From assembly GCA_003762715.1 (NCBI GenBank), contig RIBJ01000033.1:1-64000 (forward strand): 64,000 nt of DNA, written 5' to 3'. Shown here one piece after another: positions 37,052 to 44,657 of this stretch. A program made the position numbers and the translations under genes. Positions within the stretch are counted from its first letter, which is position 1; the number at the start of each line of letters is the position of its first letter. The stretch is from Muribaculaceae bacterium Isolate-104 (HZI) (GTDB taxonomy: Bacteria > Bacteroidota > Bacteroidia > Bacteroidales > Muribaculaceae). A model generated the notes under the pieces. That model had not been told where the DNA came from. It saw nothing but the letters and a program-made list of their open reading frames with translations, and did no database searches.

Positions 37052-37890
37052 AGTGTTTCAATTTTACAGTCGGCTGGAGCCTTGATGTTGGCATCTATAA
37101 TTATTTCTCCATAGCCTTTGGCGCGTATAATACCCGATGAGGGATTTTTAACGCTGGTAATCACGCTGTTGACTGTAGCGTCAAGAGTACTTTCTTCAAA
37201 AGCGAGGTCGCAGTCAGCTTCAAATGTACAGTCTTCAAGAATAAGATTTCTGGCGTAGCACAGCGGTTGAGTGCCCGAAATTTTGCACCGTACCAGTCTG
37301 AGGTTGTTTGAGTGCCATCCGAGATATTCGCCTGTGAGTGTGCTGTCAAATACAGTAACGTTGTCGGTGTTCCAGAAGGCGTCTTTTGAATCTATCACAG
37401 CATTATGTATTTCGACATTGCTGCAGTACTGAAAAGAGTAGTTGCCTTGCTGGCGCCAGTCGTCAAGTTTTATATTGTTGCAATGCATGAACAGATAGTC
37501 GGCATTTGCCACTTCCACGTTGTTGCACTCTATGTCTGAGCAGTGCCACAATGTTTCCTGAGCGTCGGGTATTTTCACTCCGTCAAGTTTCAATCCCTGC
37601 ATTTCGCGAAACATTTTTGGCGCCTCCACCAGGGTGACGCTCATTTCAAGATTGCGTGAGTACCATAAGGCTGCTCTTGCCCCGGGTGTAAAAACACAGT
37701 TTTTAATTTTAAAGCCGTCTACATGCCAAAACGGATATTTTCCTTCAAACCGGCAGTGTACAGCTTCAATGTCCTTGCACTCTTTGAGTGCTGACTCTCC
37801 CGCATGTACGGTAACATTCTCAAGTCGCAGACTTTTAGTAGCGAAAAGGGGACGTTCACCCCCGAATTCTTCGTTTCTGATTGTTTTCAT
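37048..37890 (-). CDS. DUF3737 right-handed beta-helix protein
   Basis: This 280-residue protein has repeated short coils rich in Cys, Asn and Trp (CKDIEAVHCRFEG, FKIKNCVFTPGA, CSDIECNNVEVANA, CNNIKLDDW, CSNVEIHNAVID), characteristic of DUF3737. The function is unknown. It opens the operon with the PLP enzyme and MATE exporter. A TAACTTTG -7 box on the minus strand lies at 37914-37921, close to the insertion point of the IS66 unit. Confidence 0.85.
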   Translation of the reverse strand: MKTIRNEEFGGERPLFATKSLRLENVTVHAGESALKECKDIEAVHCRFEGKYPFWHVDGFKIKNCVFTPGARAALWYSRNLEMSVTLVEAPKMFREMQGLKLDGVKIPDAQETLWHCSDIECNNVEVANADYLFMHCNNIKLDDWRQQGNYSFQYCSNVEIHNAVIDSKDAFWNTDNVTVFDSTLTGEYLGWHSNNLRLVRCKISGTQPLCYARNLILEDCTFEADCDLAFEESTLDATVNSVITSVKNPSSGIIRAKGYGEIIIDANIKAPADCKIETL

Positions 37891-37995
37891 TTAAAGAATA
37901 GGGTTTATGTTTGCAAAGTTAGGCAAAATTAGAAATACAGGCTATTATACGCTTACCCGTATTGCTGAAATCTTTTACATTATTAATTGACAATC

Positions 37996-38003
37996 TTTTT
38001 ACA
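37996..38003. repeat. Left 8-bp target duplication of the IS66 composite element
   Basis: TTTTTACA lies directly before the GTAACTATTCAGC end and is identical in sequence and orientation to 43704-43711. Confidence 0.8.
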
Positions 38004-39587
38004 GTAACTATTCAGCGAAAACAAAGGATGCGAAGATATAGCCCGTCAGTTTAGACGAGCGCCAATATAGCATCGAGAGGAGATTGTCCGTTTTTCCAGG
38101 CCGTGTCAGCAATGGAATGTAGTGCGTGGAAGGCATCGGCACCGGTACCGGAGCGGAAGCATCCGGATATTTTCTGCTTGACCTTGAGTTTTCGGATTCC
38201 TCGTTCCGACGCGTTGTTGTCAGATGGTATGGCCGGATTCTCAAGGAAGTTGAATATGTAATCCCGACATCTGATTATTCCCCGTTTCAACTCATTAAAC
38301 TCTTTGCGCAGACTGTCAAGGTTCTTTTTGAGCAACTCATCCAGCCTCGTCAGCCAACTGTCTTTAGGGATTACCTCATCGGGTTTCTCATTCCTCAGGT
38401 GTATGGCTCCCCGCAACAGTGTCTGCACATCTTTTGCCCAGGTCTGTTTCTTGTCTATATCATTTAGATATTCGAGATTCCTCAGCAGATGAGCCAGACA
38501 TATCTGATTGTTGAGGAAGTCAATGGCGAAGTACGCGCTGTGGCGGTCTGTCACCGCGACCAAATTCTTCAGTGAGTCGCCGAGGCGCTCCTCAAGGACC
38601 TTGGCGCCACGGCCGGCTCCACGAAACACTAGAGTCAGATACGTTGTCTGCGCAATCCATGACCAGTTGAGTTTCCCATTGGTGTAACATCCCGATTCAT
38701 CGAAGCCCACTACTGCGGATGCCTTTATCATACGTTCTATCAAGGCAATGGCAGGACGGGATTTTTCAAGCATCTCACGGACGATATTGGCCAGCGTTCC
38801 CTGACTGATTCTGACATTGAACATCGTCTCAAACAGCGACTGCAACCGTTCGTAAGGCATGCATTGCACCACACTCAGATAGGTCGCAATGGCACGTATG
38901 TTTTTACCGAAGGTAATGGCGTTTCCGCCTCTGCGGCGCGGTGCATAATCACGATTGCAACATCCTCAGCTACAGACTTTTTTATAAAATCTGCGTTCAC
39001 GATAGATAGGCTGTATCTGAGGCAGGTCTATCTCTTGGCTGACATAATCAAGCTCACCTTCAACCCCCGACAAATCGCGCCCGCACTCACTGCAATATCG
39101 GGATAACACTTCCTGGATTTCGTCAGGCATCTCCACCTTTTTGCGTGTCGTTCCTTCATGCCCGGATTGACCGCCGACAGGTCTTTCTGATTTCTTCCGC
39201 AATGATTTTGTCCTGCGTTCCACCTCAGCCTTTATCGGTTCTTTCGATGGCGGAGTACTGCTGTTGCCGGAGTTCTTCGGCGGCTGTTCATACTTCTCCA
39301 GCCGCTTGCGTAGCTCACGGTTTTCCTTAAGTAGTTTATCTATATTTCGGTTAAGCGACCGATTTTCGGCATACAGGGAATCAATAGTTCCCCGTAACTC
39401 CTTCAGCTCAGACAATAGCCCTGCCAAAGTTGAATTTATGTCGTTAACCTGTTGTTTCACAGAGACAAAGATAGCAATTTCATCTGACATACACAAACAA
39501 AACCACTATTATTTTGATGATACTCAGAGAATTATTCTAAAATTATTGCTGACCGACCTGATTGTATTAGATTCGCTGAATAGTTAC
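38004..39587 (-). mobile_element. IS66-family insertion sequence (short, transposase-only type)
   Basis: This 1,584-bp element has 13-bp terminal inverted repeats GTAACTATTCAGC / GCTGAATAGTTAC. It encodes only the large transposase, without the tnpA/tnpB accessory genes of the 2.5-kb IS66 type. It carries no target duplication of its own, because its outer end works together with the mini-element at 43703. Confidence 0.85.
38051..39496 (-). pseudogene. IS66 transposase interrupted by one in-frame TGA
   Basis: The N-terminal part (39496-38966) has a coiled coil (ELKELRGTIDSLYAENRSLNRN), a basic linker (RPVGGQSGHEGTT) and a Cys-rich zinc-finger-like part (YCSECGRDLSG ... KKVCS). A TGA at 38966-38968 follows, and the same frame continues as GCCNRDYAPRRRGGNAITFGKNI into the catalytic part (VGFDESGCY, then DNNASERGIRKLKV near the end). 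The frame is otherwise open for 481 codons, so one nonsense change, probably in a Cys codon (CS-C-G), explains the break. Confidence 0.85.
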
Positions 39588-39640
39588 CCGGCCGGCTTAC
39601 ACAGAGAACCGTATGGTCTTGATGCAGTGTTTCATGGCTG

Positions 39641-40711
39641 TCAGCGCAAATCGTTCAGATCGTATTTGTATATGCGTTCATCTGTGCCTATTCCATAAAG
39701 TGTGGCAGTGTCTTCGTCGAATGATATGCTTTGGAGCTGTTCGGGCGCGGCAAGTATTTTTCTGACAGTTCCGTCAAACGTGATTACGTGGATGGTGGTG
39801 CCGACGGGTTGTTGTTCCGTCTCCGGAGCGATGTCACCTTCGGCCATGCCATAATAAATGGCATAGATATCGTTGTTTCCGCAGGTGGTGCTGCCGTAAG
39901 CGTAAAATTCAGGCATTCTTTCGGCTGAATTGTAGCAATTGTCGTATTTCTTGAGGTTGCCGATTGATACCGCCCGGCGTTCCATCCCGGGCAGATCGAT
40001 GATGTTGATCTGATTGAAGTATGACATGCCTATAGCCAGATGTTTGCCGTCGGGAGATACGTCAGGATTGCCGGTGTAGGCGTAGAAGTCGGAGGATGGA
40101 TGTATGTACATCTGTTCCGTATGAAGTGTGTCGGTCAGCTCTGCCAGATTGCGGTATCGAAGCTTATAGGCATCATTGTCCATCATTTCAAATACAAGCA
40201 TGTCGCCCGCAATAAGTGCGTTTATGGCGCCGAATGCTGTAGGTGCCACGGAGTCGACCTTTGTGTGACCCTCGCGACGGCTCAGGCTGATGTTGAGGCG
40301 CTTCAGAGCCTGACCGGTCACGTCGTTGATCCATAGGCAAGTGTCGCCGGCATCAGAGATGTGGGGGCGAGATATATGGGTGTTGATAAAGTCATCGGGA
40401 CCCTGACCTCTGTGGCAGAAAGATCCTAGCGGTTTCCCTGTTGAAGTGTAGATCTTCACCATGGGTTCGTCGCGAGGTGTACTTACCGCTATCAGTCCAT
40501 TGCCGGCAGTAATCCACATGGCGCCGATCACCTCGTCGATCACTGTGGTGGCGGTGATGCTGTCGGGGGTGAATGCTTCGGCCGGATATACCGTGATGTT
40601 GTCGGTGAAATATATTTCGGCAGGTGGTTCGGTTTTTACTGACGTGGAGCATGAGGATAGCGCAGCGATCGCACTCAGGCATGAGATCAGGTAATGTGCA
40701 CGGCACTTCAT
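39641..40711 (-). CDS. BF3164-type propeller lipoprotein
   Basis: This 356-residue protein starts with a lipoprotein signal (YLISCLSAIAALSSCSTS, Cys at the lipobox). It contains a six-blade TolB-like propeller of the Bacteroidales BF3164 kind (VKIYTSTGKPLGSFCHRGQGPDDF, NPDVSPDGKHLAIGMSY, IYAIYYG, LYGIGTDERIYKYDL). It is probably anchored in the outer membrane or periplasm. The function is unknown. The start is set at 40711 rather than 40768 because the signal begins there. It is cargo of the IS66 unit. Confidence 0.8.
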   Translation of the reverse strand: MKCRAHYLISCLSAIAALSSCSTSVKTEPPAEIYFTDNITVYPAEAFTPDSITATTVIDEVIGAMWITAGNGLIAVSTPRDEPMVKIYTSTGKPLGSFCHRGQGPDDFINTHISRPHISDAGDTCLWINDVTGQALKRLNISLSRREGHTKVDSVAPTAFGAINALIAGDMLVFEMMDNDAYKLRYRNLAELTDTLHTEQMYIHPSSDFYAYTGNPDVSPDGKHLAIGMSYFNQINIIDLPGMERRAVSIGNLKKYDNCYNSAERMPEFYAYGSTTCGNNDIYAIYYGMAEGDIAPETEQQPVGTTIHVITFDGTVRKILAAPEQLQSISFDEDTATLYGIGTDERIYKYDLNDLR

Positions 40712-40955
40712 AATCTTCTGATGTAAAATGGTTGGGTGGTTTACAAATACAAAAGTACATAAAAACATGATAACTTGTGCGGTTTTTTCTGATTTTCGGT
40801 GTCATGACATTTCAGACATGCCATGCAACAGGCCGTCGGTTTGCCATCAATGATTGATTTGGCTACACTTTTATAGCGGTGAAGTGTTTGGATAACTATA
40901 TCAAGTGCGATGGCAGCGTATCCTGAAGACACACTGCCATCAAACGGAAAGGTTT

Positions 40956-41339
40956 TTACTTGCTGATGGTGTTTGAGTTTTGGTTGTAGGCCTTGGCCAC
41001 GCAGTTCCATTCGCCATCGAGTTTCAGGAGCAGGAGGAAGTCGGTGAAGTCGATGGATCCGCCCCAGCCTTCTTCGAGGACACGCACCACGGCAACGGTT
41101 TCTTCCACTGCGAGCACGTCGATACTGACCTTGAATCCGTCACCGGCTCCTACGGTATCGACATTGCGATAGAACTGTTCGATAGAGCCGCGCTCAGCTG
41201 TGCCATTGAGTATGCCGAACAGTACGGCGTCGTCGGTGAACAGAGTTTTTGCATATTCGCTGTTGCTTTCGGCCACACTCTTCACAAACTTCTCGGCGGC
41301 ACGAGCCACTGTTGCGTATTCCTTGATATTGTCTATCAT
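40956..41339 (-). CDS. NTF2-like (lumazine-binding-like) small protein
   Basis: This 127-residue alpha+beta protein has the cone fold of SnoaL/NTF2-like proteins. Helix AAEKFVKSVAESNSEYAKTLFTDDAVLFG is followed by strands GFKVSIDVLAVEETVAVVRVLEEGW and FTDFLLLLKLDGEWNCVAKAYNQ. Relatives in Bacteroidota are often induced by stress. It is transcribed away from a palindromic control site, with a TTG-N20-TAATTTTG promoter at 41400-41430 on the minus strand. Confidence 0.75.
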   Translation of the reverse strand: MIDNIKEYATVARAAEKFVKSVAESNSEYAKTLFTDDAVLFGILNGTAERGSIEQFYRNVDTVGAGDGFKVSIDVLAVEETVAVVRVLEEGWGGSIDFTDFLLLLKLDGEWNCVAKAYNQNSNTISK

Positions 41340-41399
41340 ATATTTAAGTATTTGTTTTGTTTTTTTGCATCGGCAAAGTGCCAGGGCGATAACTGAATG

Positions 41400-41430
41400 C
41401 AAAATTACGCCGGTAACTGGCTGAAATCAA
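41400..41430 (-). promoter_or_regulatory. Promoter of the NTF2-like gene
   Basis: On the minus strand, TTG (41428-41430) and TAATTTTG (41400-41407) are 20 bp apart. A TACCGAA box (41432-41438) touches the -33 element. Confidence 0.6.
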
Positions 41431-41431
41431 G

Positions 41432-41472
41432 TACCGAAAAATTATTCATATACCGAAAATTTGTTCGGTATA
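41432..41472. promoter_or_regulatory. TACCGAA operator with perfect 24-bp palindrome
   Basis: TATACCGAA (41449-41457) and TTCGGTATA (41464-41472) are perfect 9-bp arms with a 6-bp spacer. A third TACCGAA copy lies at 41432-41438. The site sits between divergent promoters (TAATTTTG on the minus strand, TACCTTTG at 41495-41502 on the plus strand), so one factor could control both sides. Confidence 0.75.
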
Positions 41473-41531
41473 TGGTAGTTAGACGGTTATTGGCTACCTT
41501 TGCAGTTGGAAGGAAATATAATACTGAAACG

Positions 41532-41581
41532 ATGGCATACGAAAAGAAAATACCGTGGATCTAACTGCCAATGAATTCTAA
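41532..41581 (+). pseudogene. Possible remnant of an HxlR-family regulator
   Basis: An ATG at 41532 opens MAYEKKIP, then stops three codons later. Shifting one base gives VDLTANEF and a stop. MAYEKKIP-VDL resembles the conserved N-terminus of HxlR-type regulators (Y-E-K-K-I-P-x-D-L). The rest of the gene is absent, replaced by the rhodanese gene. Its promoter and operator are intact, so the rhodanese operon may now be driven by them. Sixteen codons is little evidence. Confidence 0.4.
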
Positions 41582-41995
41582 ATGATAATGAATACCAAGC
41601 TTATTAGTCTGATAATTATTGTGATGTGCGCAATACAGTCATGCGGATGCAGCCATACGGACAATATTGTGTCTGTTTCGGCTTCGGAATTTGAAAAGGA
41701 AATCAAGACTGACTCGGTGACATTGCTTGATGTCCGTACGCCTCAGGAATATGCCGAAGGACATATTGACGGAGCGATAAACATCGATGTAAAGTCGGAT
41801 GATTTTCAGCTACAGGTTGAAAAAGAGCTTTCAAAAGATTCTACAGTGCTGGTGTATTGCAGAAGTGGGCGGCGCTCAATGGAGGCGGCAGAATCGCTTG
41901 CAAAACTCGGATACAGGGTCGTCAATCTGACAGGCGGAATCATCGAGTGGATGGATGACGGACTGCCGGTGTCGGTTGAAGATGGTTCAAAATGA
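41582..41995 (+). CDS. Rhodanese-domain lipoprotein
   Basis: This 137-residue protein has a lipoprotein-like signal (LIIIVMCAIQSCGC) and a single rhodanese domain. The domain runs from SASEFEKEIK through LLDVRTPQEYAEGHIDGAINI to the active-site loop VYCRSGRRS with catalytic Cys and the final NLTGGIIEWMDDGLPV. Such proteins transfer sulfane sulfur or act in periplasmic sulfur and redox stress. Starts at 41582 and 41588 are both possible. It heads the plus-strand cargo operon. Confidence 0.85.
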   Translation: MIMNTKLISLIIIVMCAIQSCGCSHTDNIVSVSASEFEKEIKTDSVTLLDVRTPQEYAEGHIDGAINIDVKSDDFQLQVEKELSKDSTVLVYCRSGRRSMEAAESLAKLGYRVVNLTGGIIEWMDDGLPVSVEDGSK

Positions 41996-42018
41996 GATGA
42001 ATGCAAGTGATGCGGGTC

Positions 42019-42372
42019 ATGAATATTGAGGATATAGGAGATTACTGTCTTTCGGTGGATGACGTGACGGAGAAAACTCCTTTTGGGAAGTTCGCACGCC
42101 GCTATGACTCCATATTGGTATTCTATGTGCTTGATCACATGTTCTGCTTCGTGGATATGGACGACTTTACATCCGTCACTGTAAAGTCCACTCCCGATGA
42201 GGTTGATGAGATAAGTATGAATCATTCGTCGGTGAGCGATCCTTTGAACCAGAGCCTGCGCCACTGGATGCAGCTCAACCTGAACGGCGATGTTTCAGAC
42301 AGTGAGATTTATTCGCTTGTGCGACGCGCCTATGATATAGTCAAGGCAAAATATCAAAAAAAGAAGAAATGA
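42019..42372 (+). CDS. MmcQ/YjbR-family protein
   Basis: This 117-residue protein opens MNIEDIGDYCLSVDDVTEKTPFG and ends with VSDSEIYSLVRRAYDIVKAK, the typical length and layout of the YjbR (CyaY-like fold) family. DNA binding has been proposed but the role is not settled. Earlier in-frame ATGs at 42001 and 42010 are possible. It overlaps the next gene by 4 bp. Confidence 0.8.
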   Translation: MNIEDIGDYCLSVDDVTEKTPFGKFARRYDSILVFYVLDHMFCFVDMDDFTSVTVKSTPDEVDEISMNHSSVSDPLNQSLRHWMQLNLNGDVSDSEIYSLVRRAYDIVKAKYQKKKK

Positions 42373-42851
42373 AATCGATGAGAAAAGCCAGCAGGCAGAA
42401 GGGTTTGGAATGGGCTCTGGAGGTGTTTGACAAAGCACCATACGTAACCGTCAGCATGACGCGTACGGATGGGACTCCATACGGGCTGCCTTTGTCGCTT
42501 ATCCGAAAAGATCAAAGGATTTTTTATTTCCACTGCGCCGGAGAGGGCGAGAAACTTGACTGTCTTAAAGTCAATCCGGTCGTGAGCCTGTCGGCAGTAA
42601 GCAAGTGCACTCCGAAATTTGAGGAAGAGAAGAATAATTATACGGAATATTACCATTCAGCCATAGCTGTCGGCAAAGCTGAGATTGTCGACAATGATTA
42701 TGAAAAGATTGAGGCACTGCGACTGATCTGTCAGCGTTTCCTTCCACAATATATGGATCGTTTTGATGAGGCCATAACCCGGAGTCTTGGCATTACCACG
42801 GTTGTCAGAATAACTCTCACCGAACCTCCGGTGGGCAAGTCTAAGCAATAA
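42369..42851 (+). CDS. Pyridoxamine 5'-phosphate oxidase-family flavoprotein
   Basis: This 160-residue protein has the split-barrel start (ALEVFDKAPYVTVSMTRTDGTPYGLPLSLI) and IFYFHCAGEGEKLDCLKVNPVVSLSAV. The group includes FMN- or heme-binding proteins such as 5-nitroimidazole reductases of the NimA kind; the true substrate is unknown. It is coupled to the YjbR gene and followed by the acetyltransferase remnant. Confidence 0.8.
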   Translation: MKSMRKASRQKGLEWALEVFDKAPYVTVSMTRTDGTPYGLPLSLIRKDQRIFYFHCAGEGEKLDCLKVNPVVSLSAVSKCTPKFEEEKNNYTEYYHSAIAVGKAEIVDNDYEKIEALRLICQRFLPQYMDRFDEAITRSLGITTVVRITLTEPPVGKSKQ

Positions 42852-42876
42852 TGGCAGCGCTGATCGTTATATCTGT

Positions 42877-43499
42877 ATGGAAGAAATCAATTATCGCAAA
42901 AAGCTCTTGAAGTGAAAATAGACGTGACAAAGCAGACGCCTTAAGAACTGGCTCTTGCCAATGAGCAGGCTCAACTCATATTCAGGTTCAACCACACAAT
43001 GCCCGGCACTCCCGAGTATGACGGACTGATGCATCGCATCTTTCCCGCAATGGGCGAGGGAAGCAGAATCGGCACTCCTCTGACAGCCGTAAGGCCGCAC
43101 ATGGTCAAGATCGGGCGAAATGTGGTTGTAATGCCCGGATGTCTGATGATGTCGGCCGGTGGTATAACAATTGACGATGGCGCGATGATAGCCGCAAACG
43201 TGCAGCTCATATACAATAATTATGATCTTTATGAGCGTCAGATAATCACATGCAAGCCCGTCCACATAGGTAAAAGCGCATGGATCTGAGCCTGAGCGAC
43301 TGTGCTTCCAGGCGTCACCATAGGCTACAATGCTGTGGTAGGAGCTGCAAGTGTCGTGACCAAGGACGTTGCCGCCGATACAATCGTGGCCGGCAATCCT
43401 GCAAAGTTCATAAAACGCATTCCGGCTCGTCCCGAATGTTCTGCATCCAATGAAGAGGATGAGGCCATACAACTCGGATTGGACAGCTGCGGAGACTAA
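42877..43499 (+). pseudogene. Maltose O-acetyltransferase-like pseudogene
   Basis: The hexapeptide acetyltransferase sequence is complete in parts but broken four times. MEEINYRKKLL (frame of 42877) shifts frame to EVKIDVTKQTP. A TAA interrupts at 42942. The middle part, ELALANEQAQLIFRFNHTMPG up to GKSAWI, is open. TGA codons replace two Gly positions in AWI-G-A-G-ATVLPGVTIG (43287 and 43293), before the end VVGAASVVTKDVAADTIVAGNPAKFIKRI. GGA-to-TGA changes explain both stops. It is no longer functional as a full protein. Confidence 0.85.
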
Positions 43500-43609
43500 C
43501 CTTTTGGCGGTAACGGTTCGGGATAGGGCATAGTAGGACTAACGGATGTCTTTGTAATCATCGCATTTTCAGGTGTTTGTTGTTTTTTTAGGATTTTATA
43601 TAAAATAAA

Positions 43610-43703
43610 GTAACTATTCAGCCAAAGCCAATGGCAAGACAAGGTAGCTCGTCTAAACTGACGGGCTATATCTTCGCATCCTTTGTTTTCGCTGAATAGT
43701 TAC
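43610..43703. mobile_element. 94-bp IS66-related mini-element (right end of the composite unit)
   Basis: It has 13-bp terminal inverted repeats identical to those of the IS66 copy. Its right 57 bp are identical, in inverted orientation, to the outer end of the IS at 38004-38060, including the transposase stop codon and last codons. The remaining 37 bp differ from either IS end beyond the repeat. It is bounded on the right by TTTTTACA only. Confidence 0.85.
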
Positions 43704-43711
43704 TTTTTACA
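43704..43711. repeat. Right 8-bp target duplication of the IS66 composite element
   Basis: TTTTTACA directly follows GCTGAATAGTTAC and matches 37996-38003. Confidence 0.8.
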
Positions 43712-43762
43712 AAAGCGCTATTAATGTGGAACAAATGGGTGGCGGAAGTAAAAAAATAAGCG

Positions 43763-43770
43763 TAACTTTG
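43763..43770 (+). promoter_or_regulatory. -7 box of the phospholipase A gene
   Basis: TAACTTTG lies 26 bp before the ATG at 43797. No clear -33 box is seen. The IS66 unit ends 50 bp upstream of this box, so the insertion may have replaced native upstream sequence. Confidence 0.55.
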
Positions 43771-43796
43771 CACACTCACCATTCATTACATTGACT

Positions 43797-44645
43797 ATGA
43801 CTTGTTTGCATCGTTTTATAAGAGTGCTTTTTGTTGTGGCTTTCTTTTCAATAGCCCGGCATGTATGCGCCCAGATTGTGAATGAGCCTTCTGTTGAAAT
43901 CAGCAGTGACAGTATACGTCGAGCCATGGACGACGGTCCATATTTCGGTTTGTATAAAGATAATTATTTTATATTCGGCACTGCCGTTGGTCCCCGACCT
44001 ACAAGGCAAAATACCAATATCAAGTTTCAGATATCCATAGCCCAGCGTCTTACAAAAACGGTAATGCCCTGGCACTCATACCTTTTTCTCTTTTACAGCC
44101 AGAAGTGTTTCTGGAATGTTCTTGAGAAATCCATGCCGATGACAGACCTTAATTTCAACCCCGGCATCGGTCTTGCAAAACCGCTGTTTGTCAAAAACCG
44201 GTTCATAGGCAAGGCTCTCCTTCTGCTGGAGCATGAAAGTAATGGAAGAGACGGCACGGCATCGCGCTCGTGGAACAAGATTTCTCTTGCAGCAAATATA
44301 ATGATTAGCCCGGGTTTCATTGTTCACGGAAAAGTGTGGATACCAATCATAGACGGCGGCAACAAGGATATTCTCGACTATAGCGGCATATATGAGATGG
44401 GAACCTCTTTCTCTACTGCCAACAAACGCTTCGGGGCTTCTGTAAGTCTTACCAAGCGCCGTGGATGGAACCTGAGCTACAATACGGTAATTGAATTGAA
44501 TTACAAGATATTTCCCCGCGACAACCAGTATCTTTTCATGCAGTATTACAACGGTTATGGCGAGGGGCTTCTCGCATACAAGGAATTTCATTCACAGCTG
44601 AGGGTAGGCATTGTGATAAAGCCCACCCTCTTCAGTGAATATTGA
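43797..44645 (+). CDS. pldA: Outer-membrane phospholipase A
   Basis: This 282-residue protein has a signal peptide (VLFVVAFFSIARHVCA). The OMPLA active-site motif appears as LLLEHESNGRDGTASRSWNK, with His and Ser of H-x-S-N-G, followed by amphipathic strands to a C-terminal aromatic end. It should hydrolyse phospholipids in the outer leaflet when the outer membrane is disturbed. Calcium-binding residues follow the family pattern. Confidence 0.88.
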   Translation: MTCLHRFIRVLFVVAFFSIARHVCAQIVNEPSVEISSDSIRRAMDDGPYFGLYKDNYFIFGTAVGPRPTRQNTNIKFQISIAQRLTKTVMPWHSYLFLFYSQKCFWNVLEKSMPMTDLNFNPGIGLAKPLFVKNRFIGKALLLLEHESNGRDGTASRSWNKISLAANIMISPGFIVHGKVWIPIIDGGNKDILDYSGIYEMGTSFSTANKRFGASVSLTKRRGWNLSYNTVIELNYKIFPRDNQYLFMQYYNGYGEGLLAYKEFHSQLRVGIVIKPTLFSEY

Positions 44646-44657
44646 TTATACTGTTTT

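Larger units (their letters stand above)
38004..43703. mobile_element. Composite IS66-family transposon with cargo genes
   Basis: The 5.7-kb unit starts and ends with the same 57 bp in inverted orientation (GTAACTATTCAGC...). It is flanked by a perfect 8-bp direct repeat TTTTTACA, the duplication length of the IS66 family. The inner end of the left IS (39587, next bases CCGGCCGG) and the inner end of the right mini-element (before 43610, AAAATAAA) have no matching repeat. This supports movement of the outer ends as one unit. Cargo is two genes on the minus strand, a divergent control region, three intact genes and a pseudogene on the plus strand. Confidence 0.8.

Noticed and set aside
39588-39640. 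A separate target duplication for the left IS66 copy alone
   Set aside because: The flanking 8 bp are TTTTTACA on the left and CCGGCCGG on the right, so the IS did not insert alone in its present form.
40741-41010. An 89-codon reading frame on the minus strand between two cargo genes
   Set aside because: It overlaps the end of the NTF2-like gene and the promoter region of the lipoprotein gene, and shows no family features.
43287-43295. TGA read as glycine (alternative genetic code) in the acetyltransferase and transposase
   Set aside because: Many genes in the window, including core genes such as trmD, lepB and mnmG, end in TGA, and the acetyltransferase also has a TAA and a frameshift. Ordinary decay explains it.
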